Below are positions 57,009 through 64,000 of a DNA stretch of 64,000 bases, one piece after another. The notes beneath the pieces were generated by a model, which worked only from the letters and a program-made list of their open reading frames with translations, was not told the origin of the DNA and made no database searches. Where the stretch lies: NCBI GenBank assembly GCA_000613465.1, contig BAJA01000023.1:1-64000 (forward strand). The letters are read 5' to 3'. The translations under genes and the position numbers were made by a program. The DNA comes from Bacteroides nordii WAL 11050 = JCM 12987 (GTDB taxonomy: Bacteria; Bacteroidota; Bacteroidia; Bacteroidales; Bacteroidaceae). Positions within the stretch are counted from its first letter, which is position 1; every line of letters begins with the position of its first letter.

Positions 57009-58202
57009 TTGAAAGGTAAAAAAATAATTCTTGGGATCACTGGTAGTATTGCTGCTTACAAAGCCTGTTATATCATTCGGGGGCTTATAAAGCTGGGTGC
57101 TGAAGTGCAGGTCGTTATTACTCCTGCAGGGAAGGAATTTATTACTCCTATCACACTATCGGCATTAACAAGCAAGCCTGTTATCAGTGATTTTTTTGCA
57201 CAGCGGGACGGTACATGGAATAGTCATGTGGATCTTGGTCTTTGGGCTGACGCTATGCTGATAGCCCCCGCCACTGCTGCTACTATCGGTAAAATGGCAA
57301 ATGGAATTGCCGACAATATGCTGATTACTACTTATCTATCTGCCAAAGCGCCTGTTTTTGTGGCACCGGCAATGGATCTCGATATGTATGCTCATCCTTC
57401 CACTCAAAAGAATCTGGATATTTTACGTTCGTATGGCAATCATATTATAGAACCCGGTACGGGCTTTCTGGCAAGCCATCTTGTGGGGAAGGGACGTATG
57501 GAAGAGCCCGAAAATATTATTCGTGTTCTTGCTGCTTATTTTTCGGCCAGTGGTGATCTGGCAGGGAAAAAGATATTGATCACTGCCGGTCCTACTTATG
57601 AAAAGATAGATCCGGTACGTTTTATTGGTAATTACTCTTCCGGAAAGATGGGTTTTGCACTTGCCGAAGCGTGTGCCGGACGAGGTGCAGAAGTGACATT
57701 GGTTACTGGGCCAGTGTGTTTACAGACATCCCATCCGTGTATTCATCGCGTTGATGTGGAAACTGCTGCAGAGATGGCCAATCAGGCGCAATTGTATTTT
57801 CAGCAGGCAGATGCCGGTATTCTTTGTGCTGCTGTAGCAGATTTTACACCGGAAACGACAGCCGGTTATAAAATAAAGCGAGAGAAAGATGATCTGACGC
57901 TCCGTCTTAAGCCTACGCAGGATATTGCTGCTATGTTGGGGCAGGTTAAAACATCAAAGCAGAAATTGATAGGCTTTGCACTTGAAACAAATGACGAGCA
58001 ACACAATGCCCAGAGTAAGTTGGAACGGAAGAATTTCGACTTTATCGTGCTTAATTCTCTGAATGATTCCGGAGCGGGATTTCGGTATGATACAAATAAA
58101 ATCAGTATTATTGACCGGCAAGGGCATACGGATTATCCGTTAAAGTCGAAGTCGGAGGTTGCACAAGATATAATTAATCGTTTGGTGGAGGAATTGCAAT
58201 GA
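57009..58202 (+). CDS. coaBC: Bifunctional phosphopantothenoylcysteine decarboxylase/phosphopantothenate-cysteine ligase
   Basis: CoaBC carries out two steps of coenzyme A synthesis. The FMN-dependent decarboxylase half has GSIAAYKA near residue 12, NIADNMLITTYLSAK-type residues near 100 and PAMDLDMYAHPSTQKNL (active-site Met-Asp) near 120. The ligase half starts at ITAGPTYEKIDPVRFIGNYSSGKMG near 192. The start is TTG 57009. The 397 residues are normal. It overlaps the next gene by four bases (ATGA). Confidence 0.94.
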   Translation: MKGKKIILGITGSIAAYKACYIIRGLIKLGAEVQVVITPAGKEFITPITLSALTSKPVISDFFAQRDGTWNSHVDLGLWADAMLIAPATAATIGKMANGIADNMLITTYLSAKAPVFVAPAMDLDMYAHPSTQKNLDILRSYGNHIIEPGTGFLASHLVGKGRMEEPENIIRVLAAYFSASGDLAGKKILITAGPTYEKIDPVRFIGNYSSGKMGFALAEACAGRGAEVTLVTGPVCLQTSHPCIHRVDVETAAEMANQAQLYFQQADAGILCAAVADFTPETTAGYKIKREKDDLTLRLKPTQDIAAMLGQVKTSKQKLIGFALETNDEQHNAQSKLERKNFDFIVLNSLNDSGAGFRYDTNKISIIDRQGHTDYPLKSKSEVAQDIINRLVEELQ

Positions 58203-59149
58203 AGTATACAGGGGGGATACGGAACATAAGGTGTGGTGTAATGTGGAAGATATTGAGTGCTTCCGTGGTATGGTTGTTTCCTTTGTTTCTTTCTGCCCAG
58301 GAACTTGATTGTAAAGTGACTGTCAACCATGCTCAGGTGCAGGGAACGAATGTACAGGTATTCAAAACACTTGAAACCGCACTGACCGAATTTATCAATG
58401 AACGCCACTGGACACAAGCACAGTACGAGATTAATGAACGCATTCGTTGTTCTATGAATCTTACTGTGAAAGGATATAATGAGAATGAAGGTCGCTGGAC
58501 ATGTGAACTTATAGTACAATCTACCCGTCCGGTGTATCAGTCTGGTTATCAGTCTACCGTGTTTACTTTCAAGGATAATAATGTAGAGTTCAATTATCGT
58601 GAATTTGATCCGTTGGAGTTGCGTGATAATCTGATAGATAATAATCTCACTGCTGTTATTGCCTATTATGCCTATCTGATGATTGGCCTGGATATGGATA
58701 CTATGTCACCAAAAGGCGGAACAGAGCTTTTTCGTGCTGCTGAAAATGTAGTGACTGCCGCACAGTCTCTGAATGAAAAAGGATGGAAGGCTTTTGATGA
58801 CAGTCGTAACCGCTACGCTATTGTTTCCGACTATCTGGATGAGGGTATGAGTCCACTTCGTCAGATGATGTACGAGTACCATCGAAAGGGAATGGATGAA
58901 ATGGTAACCAATGCCACTCGTGCACGTGCAACTATTACTGCTTCGCTTGCCGGATTGAAACAGGCGCGTGATACTAAACCGATGTCTTCATTGCCAGTAA
59001 TATTTACCGAAATAAAGAAAGACGAACTGGTCAATATTTATGGTGGAAAATCGCCTGCAGCCCAGAATGAACGGGAACAGGTATATCAGATTCTTTCAAA
59101 TATTAATCCTTCGCAAAACAGTGTATGGGACAAAATAAAATCAAAATAA
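58199..59149 (+). CDS. DUF4835 secreted protein
   Basis: This 316-residue exported protein matches DUF4835 (QELDCKVTVNHAQVQGTNVQVFKTLETALTEFINERHW, then YRPVYQSGYQSTVFTF-like residues), usually encoded between coaBC and recN in Bacteroidetes. A signal peptide is clear from Met15 (58241, MWKILSASVVWLFPLFLSAQ). The ATGA overlap supports 58199 as the coupled start, but Met15 would give a better signal. Its role is unknown; it may belong to a conserved envelope process. Confidence 0.8.
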   Translation: MKYTGGIRNIRCGVMWKILSASVVWLFPLFLSAQELDCKVTVNHAQVQGTNVQVFKTLETALTEFINERHWTQAQYEINERIRCSMNLTVKGYNENEGRWTCELIVQSTRPVYQSGYQSTVFTFKDNNVEFNYREFDPLELRDNLIDNNLTAVIAYYAYLMIGLDMDTMSPKGGTELFRAAENVVTAAQSLNEKGWKAFDDSRNRYAIVSDYLDEGMSPLRQMMYEYHRKGMDEMVTNATRARATITASLAGLKQARDTKPMSSLPVIFTEIKKDELVNIYGGKSPAAQNEREQVYQILSNINPSQNSVWDKIKSK

Positions 59150-59152
59150 TGT

Positions 59153-59281
59153 GCCGGTTATGCTAATGTGGTTAATGAAAAGAGACTAAAGAATTAGAGA
59201 GATTTAAATAATTAAATAATTAATAAAATTATGTGCGTAGCCAATTGGCACATTGATTAATTGGTATATTGGCACATTATT
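59153..59281. repeat. AATGTGCC-word repeat, inverted
   Basis: AATGTGCCGG (59149-59158) is opposed by GGCACATT at 59246-59253 and 59271-59278. Between them are AATTAAAT/ATTAAT words. It fills the DUF4835-recN gap. Confidence 0.65.
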
Positions 59282-59285
59282 ATAT

Positions 59286-60950
59286 ATGCTACGTTCACTG
59301 TATATTCAGAATTACGCCTTAATAGAGAAGTTGGATATCCACTTCGATACAGGATTTTCTGTCATCACGGGTGAAACCGGTGCCGGAAAGTCTATTATAC
59401 TGGGGGCTATTGGTCTGCTATTAGGGCAGCGGGCTGATGTGAAGGCTATCCGTCAGGGGGCATCTAAGTGTATTATAGAAGCTCGTTTTGATGTTTCTTC
59501 CTATGGTATGAAATCTTTTTTTGAAGAGAATGAACTGGAGTTTGAGGACGAATGTATTCTTCGTCGTGAAGTGCAGGCGTCGGGCAAGAGCAGGGCTTTC
59601 ATTAACGATACTCCGGCTTCGTTGACACAAATGAAAGAATTGGGCGAACAGCTGATTGATGTGCATTCCCAGCATCAGAACTTATTATTGAATAAGGAAG
59701 GTTTTCAACTTAACGTACTTGACATTTTGGCACACAATGATGATGCGTTGAGTACTTATCATCGGCTTTATACAGACTGGAAACATCTGGATAAAGAGCT
59801 TGACGAATTAATAACGTTGGCCGGACAAAGTAAGGAAGATGAAGATTATATTCGTTTTCAGCTTGAACAACTTGAAGAGGCACATCTTGTCGAGGGTGAG
59901 CAAGAAGAGCTGGAACAAGAGTCGGAAACGTTGAGCCATGCCGAAGAAATAAAGGCTGGATTATACCGTATTGAACAGAACTTTACTTCCGATGAAGGTG
60001 GTTTACTGGCTGCATTAAAAGAAAGTTCAGGTTCTCTTTCAGCTTTGCAAAAGGTGTATTCACCTGCAACAGAACTTGCAGAACGTATGTATAGTAGCTT
60101 CATTGAGCTGAAAGACATAGTAGATGAAATTAGCGCTCAGAGTGAAAATATAGAATTTAATCCTATTCGTCTGGACGAAGTTAATGACCGTTTGAATCTG
60201 ATCTATTCTTTGCAGCAAAAGCATCGTGTGCAGACTGTTGAAGAATTAATAGGATTGACGGAGGGATATAAAGAGAAATTGTCAGCTATCACTTTGTTTG
60301 ACGATCGTATTGCTGCTCTGACAGCCGAAAGAGATATCCTGTATAATAAAGTGAAAAAACAAGCGGGGGTTCTAACAAAGGCTCGTGTTGCTGCCGCCCG
60401 TGAAGTAGAGAAGCAGATGGCTTCCAGATTGATACCGTTAGGTATGCCTAATGTACGGTTTCAGGTAGAGATGGGGGTACGCAAAGAACCCGGATTGCAG
60501 GGGGAGGATACGGTTAACTTTCTTTTCTCTGCCAATAAGAACAGTGCATTACAAAACATCTCGTCTGTAGCTTCTGGTGGTGAGATCGCTCGCGTCATGT
60601 TATCTGTTAAGGCAATGATAGCCGGAGCAGTAAAACTCCCTACCATTGTGTTTGACGAAATAGATACCGGTGTTTCCGGTGAGATTGCTGATCGCATGGC
60701 AGACATTATGCAGGAGATGGGAGAGCAGGAAAGACAAGTGATAAGTATCACCCATTTGCCGCAGATCGCTTCCCGTGGATGTGCACATTATAAGGTGTAT
60801 AAGCGTGATAGTGATACTGAGACAAATAGCCACATTCGTCGTCTTACTGATGAAGAACGGGTGGAAGAAATAGCACATATGCTGAGCGGTGCTACTTTGA
60901 CGGAGGCAGCGTTGAGTAATGCAAAAGCGTTATTAGGATTTACGATTTGA
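59286..60950 (+). CDS. recN: DNA repair protein RecN
   Basis: RecN is an SMC-like ATPase for double-strand break repair. Walker A GETGAGKSII is near residue 29 and a long central coiled coil spans about 150-380. The ABC signature is SVASGGEIARVMLSVK near 435, and Walker B TIVFDEIDTGVSGEIA is near 465. I chose ATG 59286 (MLRSLYIQNYALIEKL), the usual start, giving 554 residues. The final codons and stop lie inside a heptamer array. Confidence 0.94.
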   Translation: MLRSLYIQNYALIEKLDIHFDTGFSVITGETGAGKSIILGAIGLLLGQRADVKAIRQGASKCIIEARFDVSSYGMKSFFEENELEFEDECILRREVQASGKSRAFINDTPASLTQMKELGEQLIDVHSQHQNLLLNKEGFQLNVLDILAHNDDALSTYHRLYTDWKHLDKELDELITLAGQSKEDEDYIRFQLEQLEEAHLVEGEQEELEQESETLSHAEEIKAGLYRIEQNFTSDEGGLLAALKESSGSLSALQKVYSPATELAERMYSSFIELKDIVDEISAQSENIEFNPIRLDEVNDRLNLIYSLQQKHRVQTVEELIGLTEGYKEKLSAITLFDDRIAALTAERDILYNKVKKQAGVLTKARVAAAREVEKQMASRLIPLGMPNVRFQVEMGVRKEPGLQGEDTVNFLFSANKNSALQNISSVASGGEIARVMLSVKAMIAGAVKLPTIVFDEIDTGVSGEIADRMADIMQEMGEQERQVISITHLPQIASRGCAHYKVYKRDSDTETNSHIRRLTDEERVEEIAHMLSGATLTEAALSNAKALLGFTI

Positions 60951-61070
60951 TGATTTACTATTTACGATCTAGCTGCGTAAGGCAGGAAGAGTAAATGTAG
61001 AAATGGAAGAATCGCAAATAGAGAGTATTTTTTTATAGTAAATTGTACATAGTTAAATAGTAAATAAATA
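60938..61070. repeat. Heptamer element over the recN stop codon
   Basis: From the last four codons of recN (60938) TTTACGA-word units run to 60969. A core starting AGCTGCG (60970) follows, and AGTAAAT/ATAGTTAAATAG units run from 61037 up to the rlmB ATG. The word is that of the his-gene arrays. Confidence 0.75.
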
Positions 61071-61072
61071 AG

Positions 61073-61819
61073 ATGATTGATCAAAGTGAAATGATTTTCG
61101 GTGTCCGTGCCGTAATAGAGGCTATACAAGCAGGTAAAGAGATTGATAAAATTCTGGTAAAGAAAGATATCCAAAGTGATTTGTCAAAAGAATTGTTTGC
61201 AGCCTTGAAAGGTATGCTTATTCCGGTGCAGCGTGTTCCGGTAGAGCGTATCAACCGCATTACCCGTAAGAATCATCAGGGAGTAGTAGCATTTATCTCT
61301 TCTGTGACTTATCAGAAGACGGAAGATCTTGTACCTTTTTTGTTTGAACAGGGTAAGAATCCGTTATTTGTTATGCTGGATGGTATAACGGATGTCCGTA
61401 ATTTTGGAGCTATAGCCCGTACCTGTGAGTGTGCTGCGGTAGATGCTGTTATCATTCCGGCCCGGGGTAGTGTGACGGTAAATGCAGATGCAGTGAAAAC
61501 TTCTGCAGGAGCTTTGCATACTCTACCTGTTTGCCGTGAACAAAGTTTGAAGAGTACTTTACAGTTCCTCAAAGATAGTGGCTTTCATATTGTGGCTGCC
61601 ACTGAGAAAGGAGATTATGACTATACGAAAGCCGATTATACTACTCCGACATGTATCATTATGGGGGCCGAAGACAAGGGAGTATCTTATGAGAATCTTG
61701 CACTCTGTGACGAATGGGTGAAGATTCCGATGTTGGGTAGTATTGAGTCACTTAACGTATCTGTGGCTGCCGGCATTTTGATATATGAGGCTGTGAAACA
61801 ACGTCACAGTGACCTTTAA
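61073..61819 (+). CDS. rlmB: 23S rRNA (guanosine-2'-O-)-methyltransferase RlmB-type (SPOUT)
   Basis: The 248-residue SpoU-type methylase has the N-terminal substrate domain (IFGVRAVIEAIQAGKEIDKILVKKD) and the three SPOUT motifs: NFGAIARTCECAAVDAVI near residue 115, IIMGAEDKGVS near 195 and IPMLGSIESLNVSVAAGILIYE near 222. It should methylate G2251-like positions of 23S rRNA. A tRNA substrate cannot be excluded from sequence. Confidence 0.9.
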   Translation: MIDQSEMIFGVRAVIEAIQAGKEIDKILVKKDIQSDLSKELFAALKGMLIPVQRVPVERINRITRKNHQGVVAFISSVTYQKTEDLVPFLFEQGKNPLFVMLDGITDVRNFGAIARTCECAAVDAVIIPARGSVTVNADAVKTSAGALHTLPVCREQSLKSTLQFLKDSGFHIVAATEKGDYDYTKADYTTPTCIIMGAEDKGVSYENLALCDEWVKIPMLGSIESLNVSVAAGILIYEAVKQRHSDL

Positions 61820-61823
61820 ACTT

Positions 61824-61950
61824 TGAGTAGTTAGAATTTAGTAGTCAATGGTCAGCATCTATGCAGCGTGATAACTTTTAAACCGAATGGATTCCAGCTA
61901 CCAGCTTCTAACTACTAACTTCTAACTGCCAGCTACTAACTACTAACTTT
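61824..61950. repeat. Palindromic heptamer-arm element, ACTACTAACT word
   Basis: The left arm 61824-61855 (GAGTAGTTAGAA, TTTAGTAGTCAA) and the right arm 61896-61949 (TAACTACTAACTTCTAAC) are inverted. The core has CTATGCAGCGTGATAAC (61860-61876), matching the CTATGCA-NNN-TGATA part of the conserved core. Confidence 0.85.
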
Positions 61951-61964
61951 TTAATTTTTAATTT

Positions 61965-63668
61965 ATGAAAAAGATTCTGTTACCTTTAATACTTATTTGT
62001 ATGTCGGTACAATGGAGTATGGCACAAGCCCCTAAGTGGGTGGAAAAAGCTAAACGTGCTGTATTTTCTGTAGTGACTTACGACAAGAACGATAAAATAC
62101 TCAATACCGGAAATGGCTTCTTCGTTACTGAAGATGGTATAGCCCTGTCGGATTATTCTCTTTTCAAAGGAGCGGAACGTGCCGTTATTGTTAACTTTGA
62201 AGGAAAACAGATGCCGGTAAATGCCATTCTTGGAGCAGATGATATGTATGATGTGATCAAATTTCGCGTGGCTATCACTGAGAAGAAAGTTCCTGCGCTG
62301 GTAATAGCTACTACTGCTCCTGCTGTAGGGGCAGAGGTGTATCTGCTACCGTATTCTACTCAGAAAGATCGTACGTGTACATCGGGAAAAGTACAAAAGG
62401 TGACTAAGGTAGGAGAGAATTATAATTATTATACGCTTGATATGCGTTTGAAAGACAAGATGGTGAGCTGTCCTGTGGCTACGACGGATGGTCAGGTGTT
62501 CGGGCTTGCACAGAAGTCATCCGGCAAGGATACTACCAACATCTGTTATGCTGCCGGAGCTGCTTTCGCCATGTCTCAAAGCATTAGTGCACTGTCTCTC
62601 GGTGATCTTACTTTGCGCAATATTGGTATCAAAAAAGGACTACCTGAAACAGAAGAACAGGCACTTGTGTATTTGTATATGGCTTCTTCACAATCTACTC
62701 CCGAAGTATATATGTCTTTATTGGATGATTTTGTGAAGCAGTTTCCGAACAGTCCGGATGGATATCTTCGCCGGGCTTCAACAACTGTTTTTAATGCAAA
62801 GGATGATGCTGCGTTTGATAAAGCGGCGGCCGATATGGAGCAAGCCTTAAAAGTAGCGCAGAAAAAAGATGATGTGTACTATAATATGGCAAAACAGATT
62901 TATAGTTATCAACTTGGCAAACCTGAGAAAGTATATAAAGATTGGACGTATGACAAGGCTTTAGAGTATGTTCATAAGGCATTGGCTATTGATTCTTTGT
63001 CTGTTTATGTACAGTTGGAAGGAGATATTCAGTTTGCAAAGCAAGATTATCCGGCAGCATTGGTTAGTTACGAAAAAGTGAACCGTACCAATCTTGCGTC
63101 CCCTGCTACCTTCTTCAGTGCTGCTAAAACGATGGAATTAATGAATGCCGATCCGAAAGCAGTGCTTGCTGTGATGGATAGCTGTGTAGCACATTGTCCA
63201 CAGCCGATTTCCGCAGATAATGCTCCTTACGTGTTGGAGCGTGCCCAGATGAATATGAATGCAGGAGAATATCGTTCGGCAATGCTTGATTATGACACTT
63301 ATTTTAAAGCAGTAGATGGCCAGGTGAATGACGTATTCTATTATTATCGTGAGCAGGCGGAATTTAAAGCCCGTCAGTATCAGCGTGCTCTGGATGATAT
63401 TGCTAAAGCTATTGAACTTAATCCGAAAGAGTTGACTTATCGTGCTGAGCAGGCAGTAATAAATTTACGTGTGGGACGTTATGAGGAAGCGCTAAAAGTG
63501 CTGGATGAGGTATTAGCAATTGATCCTAAATATGCTGAAGCTTATCGTTTGAAAGGAATCTGCCTGATACAACTGAAAAAGCAGGAAGAGGCTTGTGCTA
63601 ACTTTGCCAAAGCAAAGGAACTGGGTGATGCCAATGTGGATGAATTGATAAAAAAACACTGTAAATAG
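61965..63668 (+). CDS. Degenerate trypsin-like protease domain with TPR repeats
   Basis: A signal peptide (cleavage after SMAQ, residue 21) precedes a protease-like fold (NTGNGFFVTEDGIALSDYSLFKGA). The His normally in TNxHV is not evident (LSDYSLF), and the Ser motif GNSGGP is VSCPVATTDGQ here, so the site looks inactive. From about residue 270 several TPR units follow (ALVSYEKVN, ALDDIAKAIELNPKELTYRAEQA, AEAYRLKGICLI). At 567 residues it is probably a periplasmic scaffold rather than an enzyme. Confidence 0.72.
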   Translation: MKKILLPLILICMSVQWSMAQAPKWVEKAKRAVFSVVTYDKNDKILNTGNGFFVTEDGIALSDYSLFKGAERAVIVNFEGKQMPVNAILGADDMYDVIKFRVAITEKKVPALVIATTAPAVGAEVYLLPYSTQKDRTCTSGKVQKVTKVGENYNYYTLDMRLKDKMVSCPVATTDGQVFGLAQKSSGKDTTNICYAAGAAFAMSQSISALSLGDLTLRNIGIKKGLPETEEQALVYLYMASSQSTPEVYMSLLDDFVKQFPNSPDGYLRRASTTVFNAKDDAAFDKAAADMEQALKVAQKKDDVYYNMAKQIYSYQLGKPEKVYKDWTYDKALEYVHKALAIDSLSVYVQLEGDIQFAKQDYPAALVSYEKVNRTNLASPATFFSAAKTMELMNADPKAVLAVMDSCVAHCPQPISADNAPYVLERAQMNMNAGEYRSAMLDYDTYFKAVDGQVNDVFYYYREQAEFKARQYQRALDDIAKAIELNPKELTYRAEQAVINLRVGRYEEALKVLDEVLAIDPKYAEAYRLKGICLIQLKKQEEACANFAKAKELGDANVDELIKKHCK

Positions 63669-63827
63669 GTTTTGAGTTGGTGAGTTTTTGAGTTAGTGAG
63701 GTTTTAAGTTGGTAAGTTTTTGAGTTCTCATAGTAAATCCTCATATGATAACTATATGTATAGAAAGGATGTATTAAAAGCTCATCAACTTACCAACTCA
63801 AAAACTCATCAACTCAAAAACTCACTA
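63668..63827. repeat. Palindromic repeat, TTGAGTT word
   Basis: The left arm 63668-63727 repeats TTTTGAGTT/GGTGAGTT words. The right arm 63781-63826 is its inverse. About 44 bases agree with some six mismatches. The 53-base core shows CATATGATAACTATATG. Confidence 0.85.
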
Positions 63828-63847
63828 AAAAATTTCACAGAAATGGC

Positions 63848-63887
63848 GAAGCCCCTGTCCACGCAGTTGGATAGGGGCTTCTTTTTG
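63848..63887 (+). terminator. Terminator hairpin
   Basis: GAAGCCCCTGTCCA (63848-63861) pairs with TGGATAGGGGCTTC (63868-63881), followed by T5. It closes the housekeeping run. Beyond it, to 64000, I see nothing I can support. Confidence 0.85.
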
Positions 63888-64000
63888 GAGATTTTTATAA
63901 AAACACTCTCTCTCTCATCTCCTTACTTAGTCAAGCTTAGGTTTTAGTTCCTTAAAGTTAGTCTTGTATTTTCTCTTGTATAACTATATAATAAATACGG

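Noticed and set aside
1..64000. Insertion sequences or prophage genes
   Set aside because: No transposase, integrase or phage structural gene was recognised on either strand.

Overview
The window comes from the chromosome of a gut Bacteroides or a close relative. The evidence is a UpxY/UpxZ capsule locus, promoters of the Bacteroides type (TAnnTTTG at -7), TonB-dependent barrels, DUF3868/DUF3575 proteins, and a housekeeping block with DUF4835, DUF3127, RecN and CoaBC. The species cannot be fixed from this alone.

Layout. 1-13532 is the body of a capsular polysaccharide locus. It runs UpxY (cut by the left edge), UpxZ, a UDP-HexNAc 4-epimerase plus UDP-sugar 6-dehydrogenase pair of the Vi-antigen type, an AT-rich core (flippase, polymerase, glycosyltransferases, an alpha/alpha-toroid protein), and finally an SDR and a WecA/MraY-type initiating transferase. 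13557-14469 is an AbiEii-type toxin-antitoxin pair. 14568-27086 is mixed: lactate permease, DUF3868/DUF3575 proteins, EamA exporter, an AraC remnant, an outer-membrane barrel with an esterase, a lipoprotein and a sensor kinase. 27427-31542 is a one-direction run of acetyltransferases with DJ-1/PfpI and Tag proteins. It ends at two opposing tRNA-Asp genes. 32512-39637 holds purU, hisH-hisA-hisF-hisIE, ftsE, aspartokinase and lysA. Ferritin, a large TonB-dependent receptor and a second kinase with a periplasmic binding domain follow. 46038-49744 has the threonine-to-glycine pair kbl/tdh. 50484-63668 is housekeeping: murB, an MBL hydrolase, DUF3127, dnaN, a DnaQ-like exonuclease, coaBC, DUF4835, recN, rlmB and a protease-like TPR protein.

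Two patterns cut across the gene list. First, many gene gaps carry arrays of about 7 bp words, often arranged as two inverted arms around a core. Each locus has its own word, both arms share it, and some cores share a conserved sequence. One such element sits in frame inside a capsule SDR gene (11931-12039). Second, at least seven otherwise good genes are each broken by one missing base, mostly in short homopolymer runs. That looks more like consensus error than mass gene decay. Two capsule genes have the opposite defect at A8 and T9 tracts near their starts, where slippage-based phase variation is possible.
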